A DNA stretch of 7,436 nt from Candidatus Omnitrophota bacterium (GTDB lineage: Bacteria; Omnitrophota; Gorgyraeia; JABMRN01): assembly GCA_013202515.1 (NCBI GenBank), contig JABMRN010000301.1, positions 1 to 7,436 of the forward strand, given 5' to 3'. A program made the position numbers and the translations under genes. Below, in pieces: positions 1-5,340 of this stretch. Positions within the stretch are counted from its first letter, which is position 1; each line of letters starts with the position of its first letter. Below the pieces are notes generated by a model, which was not told where the DNA came from, did not search any database, and worked only from the letters and a program-made list of their open reading frames with translations.

Positions 1-170
1 AATTTATGAGGAAAAATAATTTAGGATCGACATCGTCAGTGCATAAAGCTTTAGGCAGCTTGATGGACAAAGATTTAGTCGATAAGGAGAAAGATGCATA
101 CGCGATAAGCGATATATTTTTTAAAAAATGGATCATAAATTTAGGATTTAATAAACCTTCAAGCATATGA
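1..170 (+). CDS. AAA-family ATPase, C-terminal winged-helix end (partial)
   Basis: The reading frame is open from the window edge (codons in phase with base 3) and ends at TGA 168-170, leaving about 55 residues. The peptide runs through LGSTSSVHKALGSLMDKDLV, then an acidic turn, then AYAISDIFFKKWI. This is the pattern of the C-terminal winged helix in the archaeal-type AAA ATPase family (Pfam 'ATPase domain predominantly from Archaea'): a serine-rich recognition helix, 'L..L..K.LV.K', a beta wing, then 'Y.I.D.FF..W'. The Walker motifs would lie upstream, outside the window. These ATPases are often accessory genes of uncertain role. An ATG exists at 6-8, but the homologous pattern requires more protein upstream, so it is not the start. 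The family call rests on pattern recall of a short fragment. Confidence 0.6.
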   Translation, partial: FMRKNNLGSTSSVHKALGSLMDKDLVDKEKDAYAISDIFFKKWIINLGFNKPSSI

Positions 171-267
171 TAGGGTAAGGAAAAAAGTTAAAAATTAGTA
201 ACATACTCACATTTTAGTAAATTTTTGAAAAATAGAATTGATTTTTAACAAATTTAACTACATTAAA

Positions 268-441
268 ATGAATCATTCTTACGAAGAGATACAAAACATC
301 ACTATTGAAATACTACAAAACAATGGCTGGATGAAAAGCATTAATCAATATGCTAGTCTGCAATACAAAATCTCCCAACAATTTAGCGACCGCGATAGAT
401 ATTTTTCAAGGGAAAATGGCGAGATTTTCCGAGAAGTATAA
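268..441 (+). pseudogene. N-terminal fragment of an unidentified protein, cut off before the first tRNA-like repeat
   Basis: ATG 268 opens 57 codons to TAA 439-441. The peptide begins MNHSYEEIQNITIEILQNNG, contains 'NQYASL', and ends 'GEIFREV'. It has the composition of a real helical protein domain. It resembles from memory the N-terminal segment of a family of hypothetical bacterial proteins in which an 'E-V' end is followed by 'FWDLF.QGII'; here the frame stops exactly where that block would follow. The stop is 14 bases before the 40-bp repeat at 456, so loss of the downstream part by the recombination that left the repeat is plausible. No Shine-Dalgarno sequence is visible before ATG 268, which fits a decayed gene. 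It could also be a chance reading frame in AT-rich DNA. Confidence 0.35.
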
Positions 442-455
442 AAATGTTGCAGTAC

Positions 456-495
456 ATAAACTATCCGTAGTGTTCGAATCCCGTTGGGGCTGCCA
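456..495 (+). repeat. 40-bp direct repeat, copy 1; tRNA 3'-end-like (candidate att scar)
   Basis: Identical to 1887-1926 except at one base (T471 versus C1902). The first 15 bases (ATAAACTATCCGTAG) are not tRNA-like. From 472 the sequence reads as a T-loop (TTCGAAT), a T-stem 3' strand (CCCGT), an acceptor 3' strand (TGGGGCT), discriminator G and CCA. The T-stem 5' side does not pair well, and no AGCCCCA-type acceptor 5' strand, D-arm or anticodon arm lies upstream, so this is a fragment and not a gene. Such 3' tRNA pieces are typical footprints of tyrosine-integrase insertion. Confidence 0.75.
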
Positions 496-618
496 GCGTT
501 GTAGTAACTTCTTAGCTTTAAAAAAGTTATTAGGTGACAAATTTTTAATTGTCATTCCAATTGTCAATTAGGTTGTTATTTGCGGGATCCCACCTCTGTT
601 CCATTCTAAGCAGGTTCC

Positions 619-642
619 AAAAAACGGTCCCTGACCCGGTTT
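619..642 (-). terminator. Hairpin with T-run downstream of the HEPN gene; possibly a REP-like element
   Basis: On the minus strand the sequence forms AAAC-(CG)-GGTC-AGG-GACC-GTTT, an 8-bp stem with a 2-base bulge and 3-base loop, running into six T residues (plus-strand A 619-624). It lies about 75 bases past the HEPN stop codon and is a plausible intrinsic terminator for the MNT-HEPN operon. Similar 'GGTCAGGGACC' hairpins occur as dispersed REP-like repeats linked to Y1 (RAYT) transposases in other bacteria, from memory. A single copy here cannot settle which it is. Confidence 0.45.
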
Positions 643-717
643 CATCTATTACAGTTTGATGATTGTATTGACAAATTGTAAAACACGAGAAGTGCTCTGC
701 GCCTAAGTTTTCTGGTA

Positions 718-1161
718 TTATTTTATAAGGTTGGGGTGATTTGTCTTAAGCCATTTAAGGGTTACCTGTAAGAACTTTTCTGCCTCACCAATCAATTCTT
801 CGGCTTCCTTTTCCGAAACCATACCCGCATGACTGTAATCAGTGATATTTCTTTTTGCCCGACATGAATCAAAATAATCCGCAAGTGAATGATGCTTTTC
901 TTCTAGCAGTTCCTTCATGGCCTTAAATACAGTAGCATGATGCCCGATCCCGTCCGTCCTATACCCCTTGCAGTAAATAAAAATAGTGGCTAACTGAAGC
1001 ACTGCATTATAAGCTGTGGCAAACCTTCTGTCGGAAGAAAGGCCTTTTACCTTAGAGTCCTGGATATCCCTTTTTATAAGCTGAAACAACTCAGCAATCT
1101 CAGACTTTGAAGTCCTGTGACGGCGTAATCTACCTTGATTTAATAATTGACTTAAGCTCAT
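718..1161 (-). CDS. HEPN-domain protein (putative RNase toxin of an MNT-HEPN pair)
   Basis: This 147-residue all-helical protein has the HEPN signature RNITDYSH at residues 104-111: Arg104, six residues, His111, matching R-x4-6-H, with Tyr109 between them. It is preceded by the basic 'CRAK' and followed by 'AGMVSEKEAEELI', as in the SAV_6107-like HEPN branch. Other family traits are the N-terminal 'QGRLRRHRTSK' and the central 'AYNAVLQLATIFIYCKGYR'. In characterised HepT/MntA systems the Arg and His form the composite RNase site of a HEPN dimer, and the MNT partner neutralises it by adenylylation. That function is inferred here. The start ATG 1161 has AGGAG six bases upstream and overlaps the end of the nucleotidyltransferase gene by 32 bp, so the two are cotranscribed and probably translationally coupled. 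The length is normal and the active-site residues are intact. Confidence 0.85.
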   Translation of the reverse strand: MSLSQLLNQGRLRRHRTSKSEIAELFQLIKRDIQDSKVKGLSSDRRFATAYNAVLQLATIFIYCKGYRTDGIGHHATVFKAMKELLEEKHHSLADYFDSCRAKRNITDYSHAGMVSEKEAEELIGEAEKFLQVTLKWLKTNHPNLIK

Positions 1162-1720
1162 TTATGTCTCCTATAATAAATATTTTCTTATCTTTCAAAA
1201 TAGTTTTAATAAAATGGTCCCCCTTGCGCACTCTTTTAATCAGTTCATGCGGTGAAAATACGGAATAATTAATTTCTCTGGCTAATTGACTTTTAGAATC
1301 GGACAAAGAACGCGATAATTCCCGTGAAGAGATACTGCCTATAACCATCAAATCAATATCGCTTGAAATGTTCTCTTCTCCCTTTGCATATGAACCATAT
1401 ATAAAAGCAACCTTAATAGCAGTAGATGCTTTAAGATTTTTTTTCAAAGATTCCGCTATTCCAGCACTTTTAAATATAATGCTTTTAAGTTCTTCAAATA
1501 TAGGACATTTTTTATTCACTTTATAGTACGCACGGTTACCTTCATGAGACGCTATAAGCAATCCAAGCTTTTCCAGTCTTTCTACTTCTCGTTGGACAGC
1601 TCTAATTGGCTGATGAGTTAAAGTTGAAACCTGCCTTTGGTAGTATGAATTTTCGGGATTAACAAGAAAAAGTTTTAAAACATCAACCCGAGCTTTTGAA
1701 GAGAAAAGGTTATTTAGCAC
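1130..1720 (-). CDS. Winged-helix / minimal nucleotidyltransferase fusion (putative MNT antitoxin and autoregulator)
   Basis: From GTG 1720 the protein has 196 residues. Residues about 2-80 form an ArsR-like winged helix (LFSSKARVDVLKLFL, the recognition-helix region around YYQRQVSTLTHQPIRAVQRE, and the wing GNRAYYKV). Residues about 100-196 form a minimal nucleotidyltransferase. Its signature is Gly109-Ser110, ten residues, Asp121-Ile-Asp123 (the GSx10DxD metal/NTP motif), and Glu149 in REINYSVFSPHEL may be the third acidic residue. MNT antitoxins of this type adenylylate their HEPN partner; the winged helix suggests DNA binding and autoregulation. An in-frame ATG at 1786 is rejected as the start: it lies upstream of the -35 box, whereas GTG 1720 has GGAGG eight bases upstream. 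Its 3' end overlaps the HEPN gene. Confidence 0.85.
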   Translation of the reverse strand: MLNNLFSSKARVDVLKLFLVNPENSYYQRQVSTLTHQPIRAVQREVERLEKLGLLIASHEGNRAYYKVNKKCPIFEELKSIIFKSAGIAESLKKNLKASTAIKVAFIYGSYAKGEENISSDIDLMVIGSISSRELSRSLSDSKSQLAREINYSVFSPHELIKRVRKGDHFIKTILKDKKIFIIGDINELKSIIKSR

Positions 1721-1728
1721 AGCGCTCA

Positions 1729-1733
1729 CCTCC
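1729..1733 (-). promoter_or_regulatory. Ribosome binding site fixing the GTG start of the MNT gene
   Basis: GGAGG on the minus strand lies eight bases before GTG 1718-1720. It lies downstream of the predicted transcription start, while the upstream ATG at 1784-1786 is outside the transcript. This decides the start in favour of the GTG. Confidence 0.75.
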
Positions 1734-1743
1734 AGATACCTTA

Positions 1744-1773
1744 TGTAGTCAACTATATACAATTTGTAGTCAA
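1744..1773 (-). promoter_or_regulatory. Paired direct repeats around the -10 box; candidate autoregulatory operator
   Basis: TTGACTACA occurs twice on the minus strand, at 1765-1773 and 1744-1752, offset by 21 bp (two helical turns, same DNA face). One copy lies in the promoter spacer; the other overlaps the edge of the -10 and the start site. The upstream copy sits in an imperfect palindrome, TTTGACTACAAA. Placement over the promoter of a gene encoding a winged-helix domain suggests autorepression; binding is inferred. Confidence 0.5.
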
Positions 1774-1780
1774 ATGTCAA
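1752..1780 (-). promoter_or_regulatory. Sigma70-type promoter for the MNT-HEPN operon
   Basis: On the minus strand, -35 TTGACA (1775-1780) matches consensus fully and is separated by exactly 17 bases from -10 TATAGT (1752-1757). Transcription should begin near 1745, giving a leader of about 25 bases to GTG 1720. The match and spacing are strong for AT-rich DNA, and the position directly upstream of the operon supports it. Confidence 0.75.
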
Positions 1781-1886
1781 GGGCAATGGTCAATTTTTAA
1801 TTACTGAAACAGCGACGATTATAATTTCCAAGGATGTCACATATGATGCAATTATTGGAATAAAGAATTGCACTATTCTGACAGAA

Positions 1887-1926
1887 ATAAACTATCCGTA
1901 GCGTTCGAATCCCGTTGGGGCTGCCA
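1887..1926 (+). repeat. 40-bp direct repeat, copy 2; tRNA 3'-end-like (candidate att scar)
   Basis: This is the second copy of the repeat at 456-495, with one mismatch. It again comprises 15 non-tRNA bases followed by T-loop, T-stem and acceptor 3' strands and CCA. The sequence upstream (including an inverted repeat TGCAATT/AATTGCA at 1847-1853 and 1866-1872) does not complete a tRNA. The sequence right of it holds terminator-like hairpins, as expected for the original downstream flank of a tRNA gene, so this copy may mark the chromosomal right junction of an insertion. Confidence 0.75.
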
Positions 1927-1938
1927 ATTGTATAAATA

Positions 1939-1964
1939 CCCAAAAAGATATATGCTTTTTAGGG
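1939..1964 (+). terminator. Weak hairpin just after the second tRNA-like end
   Basis: CCC-AAAAAG pairs with CTTTTT-(A)-GGG around a 7-base loop, giving nine pairs with one bulged A. It begins 12 bases after the CCA at 1926. No long T-run follows, so as a terminator it would be weak. Its position suits the 3' flank of the tRNA gene from which the repeat derives. Confidence 0.3.
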
Positions 1965-1994
1965 CATTTCTCCGAATAAAACTGCTAAACATAA

Positions 1995-2028
1995 AAAAGC
2001 CGCTATTGATTTATTTCTAGCGGCTTTT
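1995..2028 (-). terminator. Strong, largely bidirectional intrinsic terminator
   Basis: A perfect 11-bp stem, AAAAGCCGCTA with TAGCGGCTTTT, surrounds a 12-base loop. Read on the minus strand the GC-rich stem is followed by six T residues, the better orientation, and would end transcripts from the FecR gene 245 bases upstream. On the plus strand four T residues follow, enough for weaker termination of anything read through from the repeat side. Confidence 0.7.
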
Positions 2029-2273
2029 ATATCGCGAGCCTAAAAAGAAATAAAAATAGTCACCTTTTGCAGTGAATCCGGCTGTATTTAGGAAATAAAT
2101 TCGTAGAAAGATACCTTTGCGAATACGGCGAGAGGGATGAGGATAAAAAAAGTTCTATTATCGAATATAGATTGCGGCAAGAAATGATTTTCCTTATGTT
2201 TATTTTTTTTGACATAGTACTCTGCCGAAATAGAATAGCACTTTTTTAAAGACAATACTTATTAGGAAAAGCG
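2029..2273. other. Intergenic stretch without recognisable gene
   Basis: No convincing reading frame on either strand. A TTGACA at 2209-2214 with TAGAAT 16 bases later (2231-2236) resembles a plus-strand promoter, but no plus-strand gene follows for 900 bases and a near-palindrome plus T-run (2216-2246) comes right after. It probably holds the untranslated tail of the FecR message and decayed sequence. Confidence 0.4.
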
Positions 2274-2741
2274 TTAGTCTAGCGTATTGACCTGTACCGC
2301 AAATTTAGTGCCGCGTACCCCGACTGTTGAGGTAGGGGTTCTTACCTCAAACTTTGATTTGGGGTCCTGGATCTTTTCCACCGTTATCATGATCTCGCCT
2401 ATTGCAAGATCAAGCAGGGTCTTCTTGGTTCCTTTTGCGTCATCTTTCATGAGTTCCGAAAGGCAGAGTTCCGAATCTTCATTGATCTCAACCATAGCTG
2501 TTTCAGCGCTTCCATCAACGTTTAGAAGCACCCAGGACCCCGGGCCTGTCTTTACAGAATTGCCCTGATTGAGGATCATACCTTCTTCTGCGGTAACCCA
2601 CCCCTCGCTTTCGGACAATTTAACACTTGCCCCACCAGTTATATCCATAATTGTTGCAGCTCGCTCTATTTCTTGAGAGTAGGCAGCCCATGCAAGGCAC
2701 ATCACCATCACAATGATAGCAAAAATTTTAAATATTTTCAT
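2274..2741 (-). CDS. Secreted FecR-domain protein, short form
   Basis: This 155-residue protein has a signal peptide (hydrophobic IFAIIVMVMCLAWAAYS, cleavage likely near residue 22). One FecR domain fills the rest: ATIMDITGGASVK near 28-40, 'W..A..G..L..G..V.TGPGSWVLL' near 48-75, 'E..LCLSEL' near 88-96, then 'KFEVRTPTSTVGVRGTKFAV' at 130-148. FecR domains here are exported and are not the anti-sigma version: no cytoplasmic N-terminal region, and no sigma factor alongside. The protein ends only seven residues after GTKFAV, where relatives usually have one or two more strands or a long tail, so it is a minimal version. AAGGAGG lies seven bases before ATG 2741. Its place, divergent from the TpsB gene, suggests a role in the same surface system; the exact role is unknown. 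Confidence 0.8.
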   Translation of the reverse strand: MKIFKIFAIIVMVMCLAWAAYSQEIERAATIMDITGGASVKLSESEGWVTAEEGMILNQGNSVKTGPGSWVLLNVDGSAETAMVEINEDSELCLSELMKDDAKGTKKTLLDLAIGEIMITVEKIQDPKSKFEVRTPTSTVGVRGTKFAVQVNTLD

Positions 2742-2763
2742 TAGAGTCCCTCCTTATAGGTTA

Positions 2764-2792
2764 AATATACGCGAAAATACTGCAAAAGTCAA
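2764..2792 (-). promoter_or_regulatory. Sigma70-type promoter for the FecR gene
   Basis: On the minus strand, -35 TTGACT (2787-2792) and -10 TATATT (2764-2769) are spaced by 17 bases, each one mismatch from consensus. The predicted start near 2757 leaves a leader of about 16 bases that consists mainly of the ribosome binding site. Confidence 0.6.
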
Positions 2793-3143
2793 ATACAGGT
2801 ATGTTACTCAGGTTACTTCATCAAGAACTAACCGCTTCGTAAGGGAAAATGTTAGAAAAATACATAGTTATATAGGAACTATCAGGCATTTTTTAGTAGT
2901 ACAACATGGTGCATAAAGTGCTTTTGACAATGCAATGGCGATCTTTTGGCAGGCATAGGATATTTCAAAAGTGTGTTGAACAATGTTAGCATATACAATA
3001 GTATGTTGTGGATTTTTTGTAGTAGCTTGAAAAAGTTTTGAACCTCACACGCAATTGTATCTAACATATTATTATATAATGAGTTATGTAAAAAAATAAT
3101 GTCCAATCTTGGACATGGGTTATAGCCAAATAGACAAATAAAT
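2793..3143. other. Divergent intergenic region between fecR-like and tpsB-like genes
   Basis: AT-rich, with no credible gene; the frames present use TTG starts without ribosome binding sites. It carries the palindrome at 3099-3116 and several loose inverted repeats (for example CTTTTG near 2954 with CAAAAG near 2977). Its length, far more than two promoters need, leaves room for regulators of the two divergent units. Confidence 0.4.
3099..3116. promoter_or_regulatory. 18-bp palindrome, candidate operator upstream of the tpsB promoter
   Basis: ATGTCCAATCTTGGACAT is a perfect inverted repeat of 8-bp arms with a 2-base spacer. It is centred about 71 bases before the predicted tpsB transcription start, a usual position for an activator bound upstream of the -35 box. 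A 2-base loop is too tight for an RNA hairpin, so a dimeric DNA-binding protein is more likely. The protein is unknown. Confidence 0.5.
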
Positions 3144-3172
3144 TTGACAGACGCACTTTTAGCAGGTATCTT
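3144..3172 (+). promoter_or_regulatory. Sigma70-type promoter for the tpsB operon
   Basis: Perfect -35 TTGACA (3144-3149), a 17-base spacer, and -10 TATCTT (3167-3172), which matches the consensus at 4 of 6 bases including the T-A-(n)3-T frame. The start would be near 3179, 45 bases before ATG 3224. The weak -10 fits a promoter that needs an activator. Confidence 0.5.
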
Positions 3173-3223
3173 TAATATACTGCCCCAAAATTTATAATTT
3201 AGGTGTTAAAATAGAAAATTAAT

Positions 3224-5323
3224 ATGCATATATCAAGATATACAAAGATAGTAGCGATTATATTAACGGTAGCCCTATGCCCTTTTAGCGCGATTGCCCA
3301 GCCTAACCTGGAAAACGCCCTAAGAGAAATTGACCGCCCTGTCCGAGAACAGGCAGCAGATAGGCTTGAGGCTCCTCCAAAAAGGATACCCAAGATAAAG
3401 GAACCACTGGAAATAGAGAAACCGCTGATAGAAGGCCCTAAATTCTTCGTAAAGAATATCACCTTAAAGGGTACCGTAAGCATACCTGTTGAGAATTTTA
3501 CACCCCTCATAAAAAAATACGAGAACCGGGAAGTAAGCATGGAGGAGTTAAAGATACTGGCAAAGAAAATCGAAAGGCGATATCTCAAAAAAGGCATCAT
3601 AGCCGCATGCTTTATTCCTCCACAGGATGTAAAAGAAGGCGAAATAGTCCTACAGGTTGTTGAAGCAAAAATGGGCGAACTTAAAGTGAAGCAGGACCAT
3701 GTCTACTACAATAAGAAAAGGGTGGCCTACTATTGGACTCTTAAGCAGGGCGAAGTCATGAAATACTATGAAATGTCAACAAGCCTCCAGCTTATGAACA
3801 AGAATCCGGACAAGACAGTCAAGGCAACGCTGCATGCCGGAAAAAAACCAGGGACCACGGATGTTTTATTAGAGTCAGACACGAATTTTCCAATACATAC
3901 TACTTTCACATTTGATAATGCCGGAGGTCCTTCTACGGGCGTATTCAGAAAGGGGATGGGGGTAACGCATAATAATTTCCTAGGCTTGGACGATACGCTA
4001 CTACTCGGAGATACCTTTGGGGATCATTTTCAAACGTTATACGGATATCATTCAATACCCTTTACGGATTTTGGGACATCGGTCATGTACGGAGGCGCAC
4101 GCAGTAAATCTTTTGCAAAAAAAGATTTTGAATCATTTGACATGCGTGCCTATTCAAAAGATTACAGCGCTTATGTATATCAGGATATTTATGCAAGAGA
4201 CGGGTATACGGGTGAATATTATATGGGTCTTGAAGGCAAAGATAGAACTACTTATACCGATGACGCCACTATAAACAGGGACAGGCTAAGGATCTTGAGA
4301 TTTGGAAGCAAACTTCTTTTTAGGGGAACGCAGAGCTCGATCTATCTGAAGCCTGAGATTTCACAGGGAATCAACCTCTTTGGGGCACGTCGGAAGAGAG
4401 ATGCCACATCATCAAGACAGGCAACAAATACCTTTTCAAAATTTAAGGTTGACGTTAATTATTCAAAAAGTATTTCACCCGGATTTCAATTCAAGGCACA
4501 GGGTAAATTTCAGCTTGCCGGTGAAAAATTAAATCCCAGCGAACAGGCATTTTACGGCGGCATGAATTCCGTAAGGGGCTATCCCGATGGTGACTATTCC
4601 GCTGATAACGGGTATCAGGTAAACCTTGAGTTCCTGGTCCCGCCACTTTTTCTACCTGACAGCATTAAACTCCCTTATGCCAGAAATCCAATAAAGAATG
4701 ATTTAACGGGAGTGGTGTTTTTTGATTATGCCTACGGTGAGAAGAGAGGTTATATTGAGGGCGAGAGAACCAGGAGGAAGCTTGCTAGCGTTGGATTAGG
4801 TTTTAGATTCCACGTATATGACCAGGCGCTTTTTAGATTTGAATGGGGCCATATTATTCCTCTCGGGGATCTTCCGCTATCTCAAATGGATTCGCAGAGG
4901 TTACACCTTGCTTTGGACATTCAAGACAGAATCCCTCAGGAGATAGAGAGAATCAGCAAAATTATGGAAGAAGACAACATGAAACAGTGGGCCTGGAATA
5001 TATTGAATGATGAAGTAAGAAAACCGGTAAGCAATTTAAGGGAAAACCTTTACTGGTATTACCGTATGGCAGCCGTTGCCCAAAAGGAAGGCGATCTTGA
5101 TAAAGCAAGGGAATATTATGCAAAGGCACTAGATATTGGCAAAAGTTCATATGACCAAACCCTTGTTTACGTGAAGAACTGTGCTAAACAGCGAAAAGAA
5201 TTCGAAGAGAGCAATAAGGTTGCCATGAGGTTCTATAAAGAAGGCAATTTCGAGAAGGCTAAAGAAATCTGGGAGAAGATTTCAAAAGATGCCAAAGCAA
5301 AACCGTTGGTTCTGGAGTTCTAG
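3224..5323 (+). CDS. TpsB/ShlB-family outer-membrane transporter with C-terminal TPR-like extension
   Basis: This 699-residue protein is the pore of a two-partner secretion system in the Omp85 superfamily, exporting an exoprotein across the outer membrane. It has a signal peptide (residues 1 to about 25, ending SAIAQ), a charged, Pro-rich linker (26-72), and one clear POTRA_2-type domain (about 74-155, FFVKNITLKG to VVEAKMGELKV). A second POTRA-like stretch follows (about 156-220), then a beta-barrel from about 225 to 567. The barrel holds the lid-loop motif VRGY at 450-453 within GGMNSVRGYPDGDY. Typical TpsB proteins end at the last barrel strand. Here about 130 residues follow RLHLALDIQ (559-567), with TPR-like helices at 610-643 (AAVAQKEGDLDKAREYYAKA) and about 664-690 (AMRFYKEGNFEKAKEIW). 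ATG 3224 is favoured by the signal peptide, although only a weak, distant AGGTG precedes it. The next gene starts 17 bases downstream. Confidence 0.85.
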   Translation: MHISRYTKIVAIILTVALCPFSAIAQPNLENALREIDRPVREQAADRLEAPPKRIPKIKEPLEIEKPLIEGPKFFVKNITLKGTVSIPVENFTPLIKKYENREVSMEELKILAKKIERRYLKKGIIAACFIPPQDVKEGEIVLQVVEAKMGELKVKQDHVYYNKKRVAYYWTLKQGEVMKYYEMSTSLQLMNKNPDKTVKATLHAGKKPGTTDVLLESDTNFPIHTTFTFDNAGGPSTGVFRKGMGVTHNNFLGLDDTLLLGDTFGDHFQTLYGYHSIPFTDFGTSVMYGGARSKSFAKKDFESFDMRAYSKDYSAYVYQDIYARDGYTGEYYMGLEGKDRTTYTDDATINRDRLRILRFGSKLLFRGTQSSIYLKPEISQGINLFGARRKRDATSSRQATNTFSKFKVDVNYSKSISPGFQFKAQGKFQLAGEKLNPSEQAFYGGMNSVRGYPDGDYSADNGYQVNLEFLVPPLFLPDSIKLPYARNPIKNDLTGVVFFDYAYGEKRGYIEGERTRRKLASVGLGFRFHVYDQALFRFEWGHIIPLGDLPLSQMDSQRLHLALDIQDRIPQEIERISKIMEEDNMKQWAWNILNDEVRKPVSNLRENLYWYYRMAAVAQKEGDLDKAREYYAKALDIGKSSYDQTLVYVKNCAKQRKEFEESNKVAMRFYKEGNFEKAKEIWEKISKDAKAKPLVLEF

Positions 5324-5340
5324 GGTAAAAAGGGGCAGGT

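Noticed and set aside
456..495. A complete tRNA gene at either repeat
   Set aside because: Neither copy has a matching acceptor 5' strand, D-arm or anticodon arm upstream, and the T-stem does not pair properly, so only a 3' fragment is present.
350..571. Plus-strand frame of 73 codons running through the first repeat
   Set aside because: It translates the tRNA-like repeat itself and has no plausible ribosome binding site or domain; it overlaps the more protein-like fragment at 268-441.
456..1926. CRISPR array or tandem-repeat array
   Set aside because: There are only two copies of the 40-bp repeat, 1.4 kb apart, with coding genes between them.
2209..2236. Plus-strand promoter TTGACA-16-TAGAAT
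   Set aside because: It points towards the 3' end of the minus-strand FecR gene, and no plus-strand gene or obvious RNA follows; it is probably chance in AT-rich DNA.
2882..3106. Minus-strand reading frame of 74 codons in the divergent intergenic region
   Set aside because: It begins with TTG inside the palindrome, has no ribosome binding site, and its His/Leu/Asn-rich peptide looks like translated AT-rich non-coding DNA.
3199..3600. Minus-strand frame of 133 codons opposite the start of tpsB
   Set aside because: It lies antisense to the signal peptide and POTRA coding region; its hydrophobic, Ser-rich peptide is the expected shadow.
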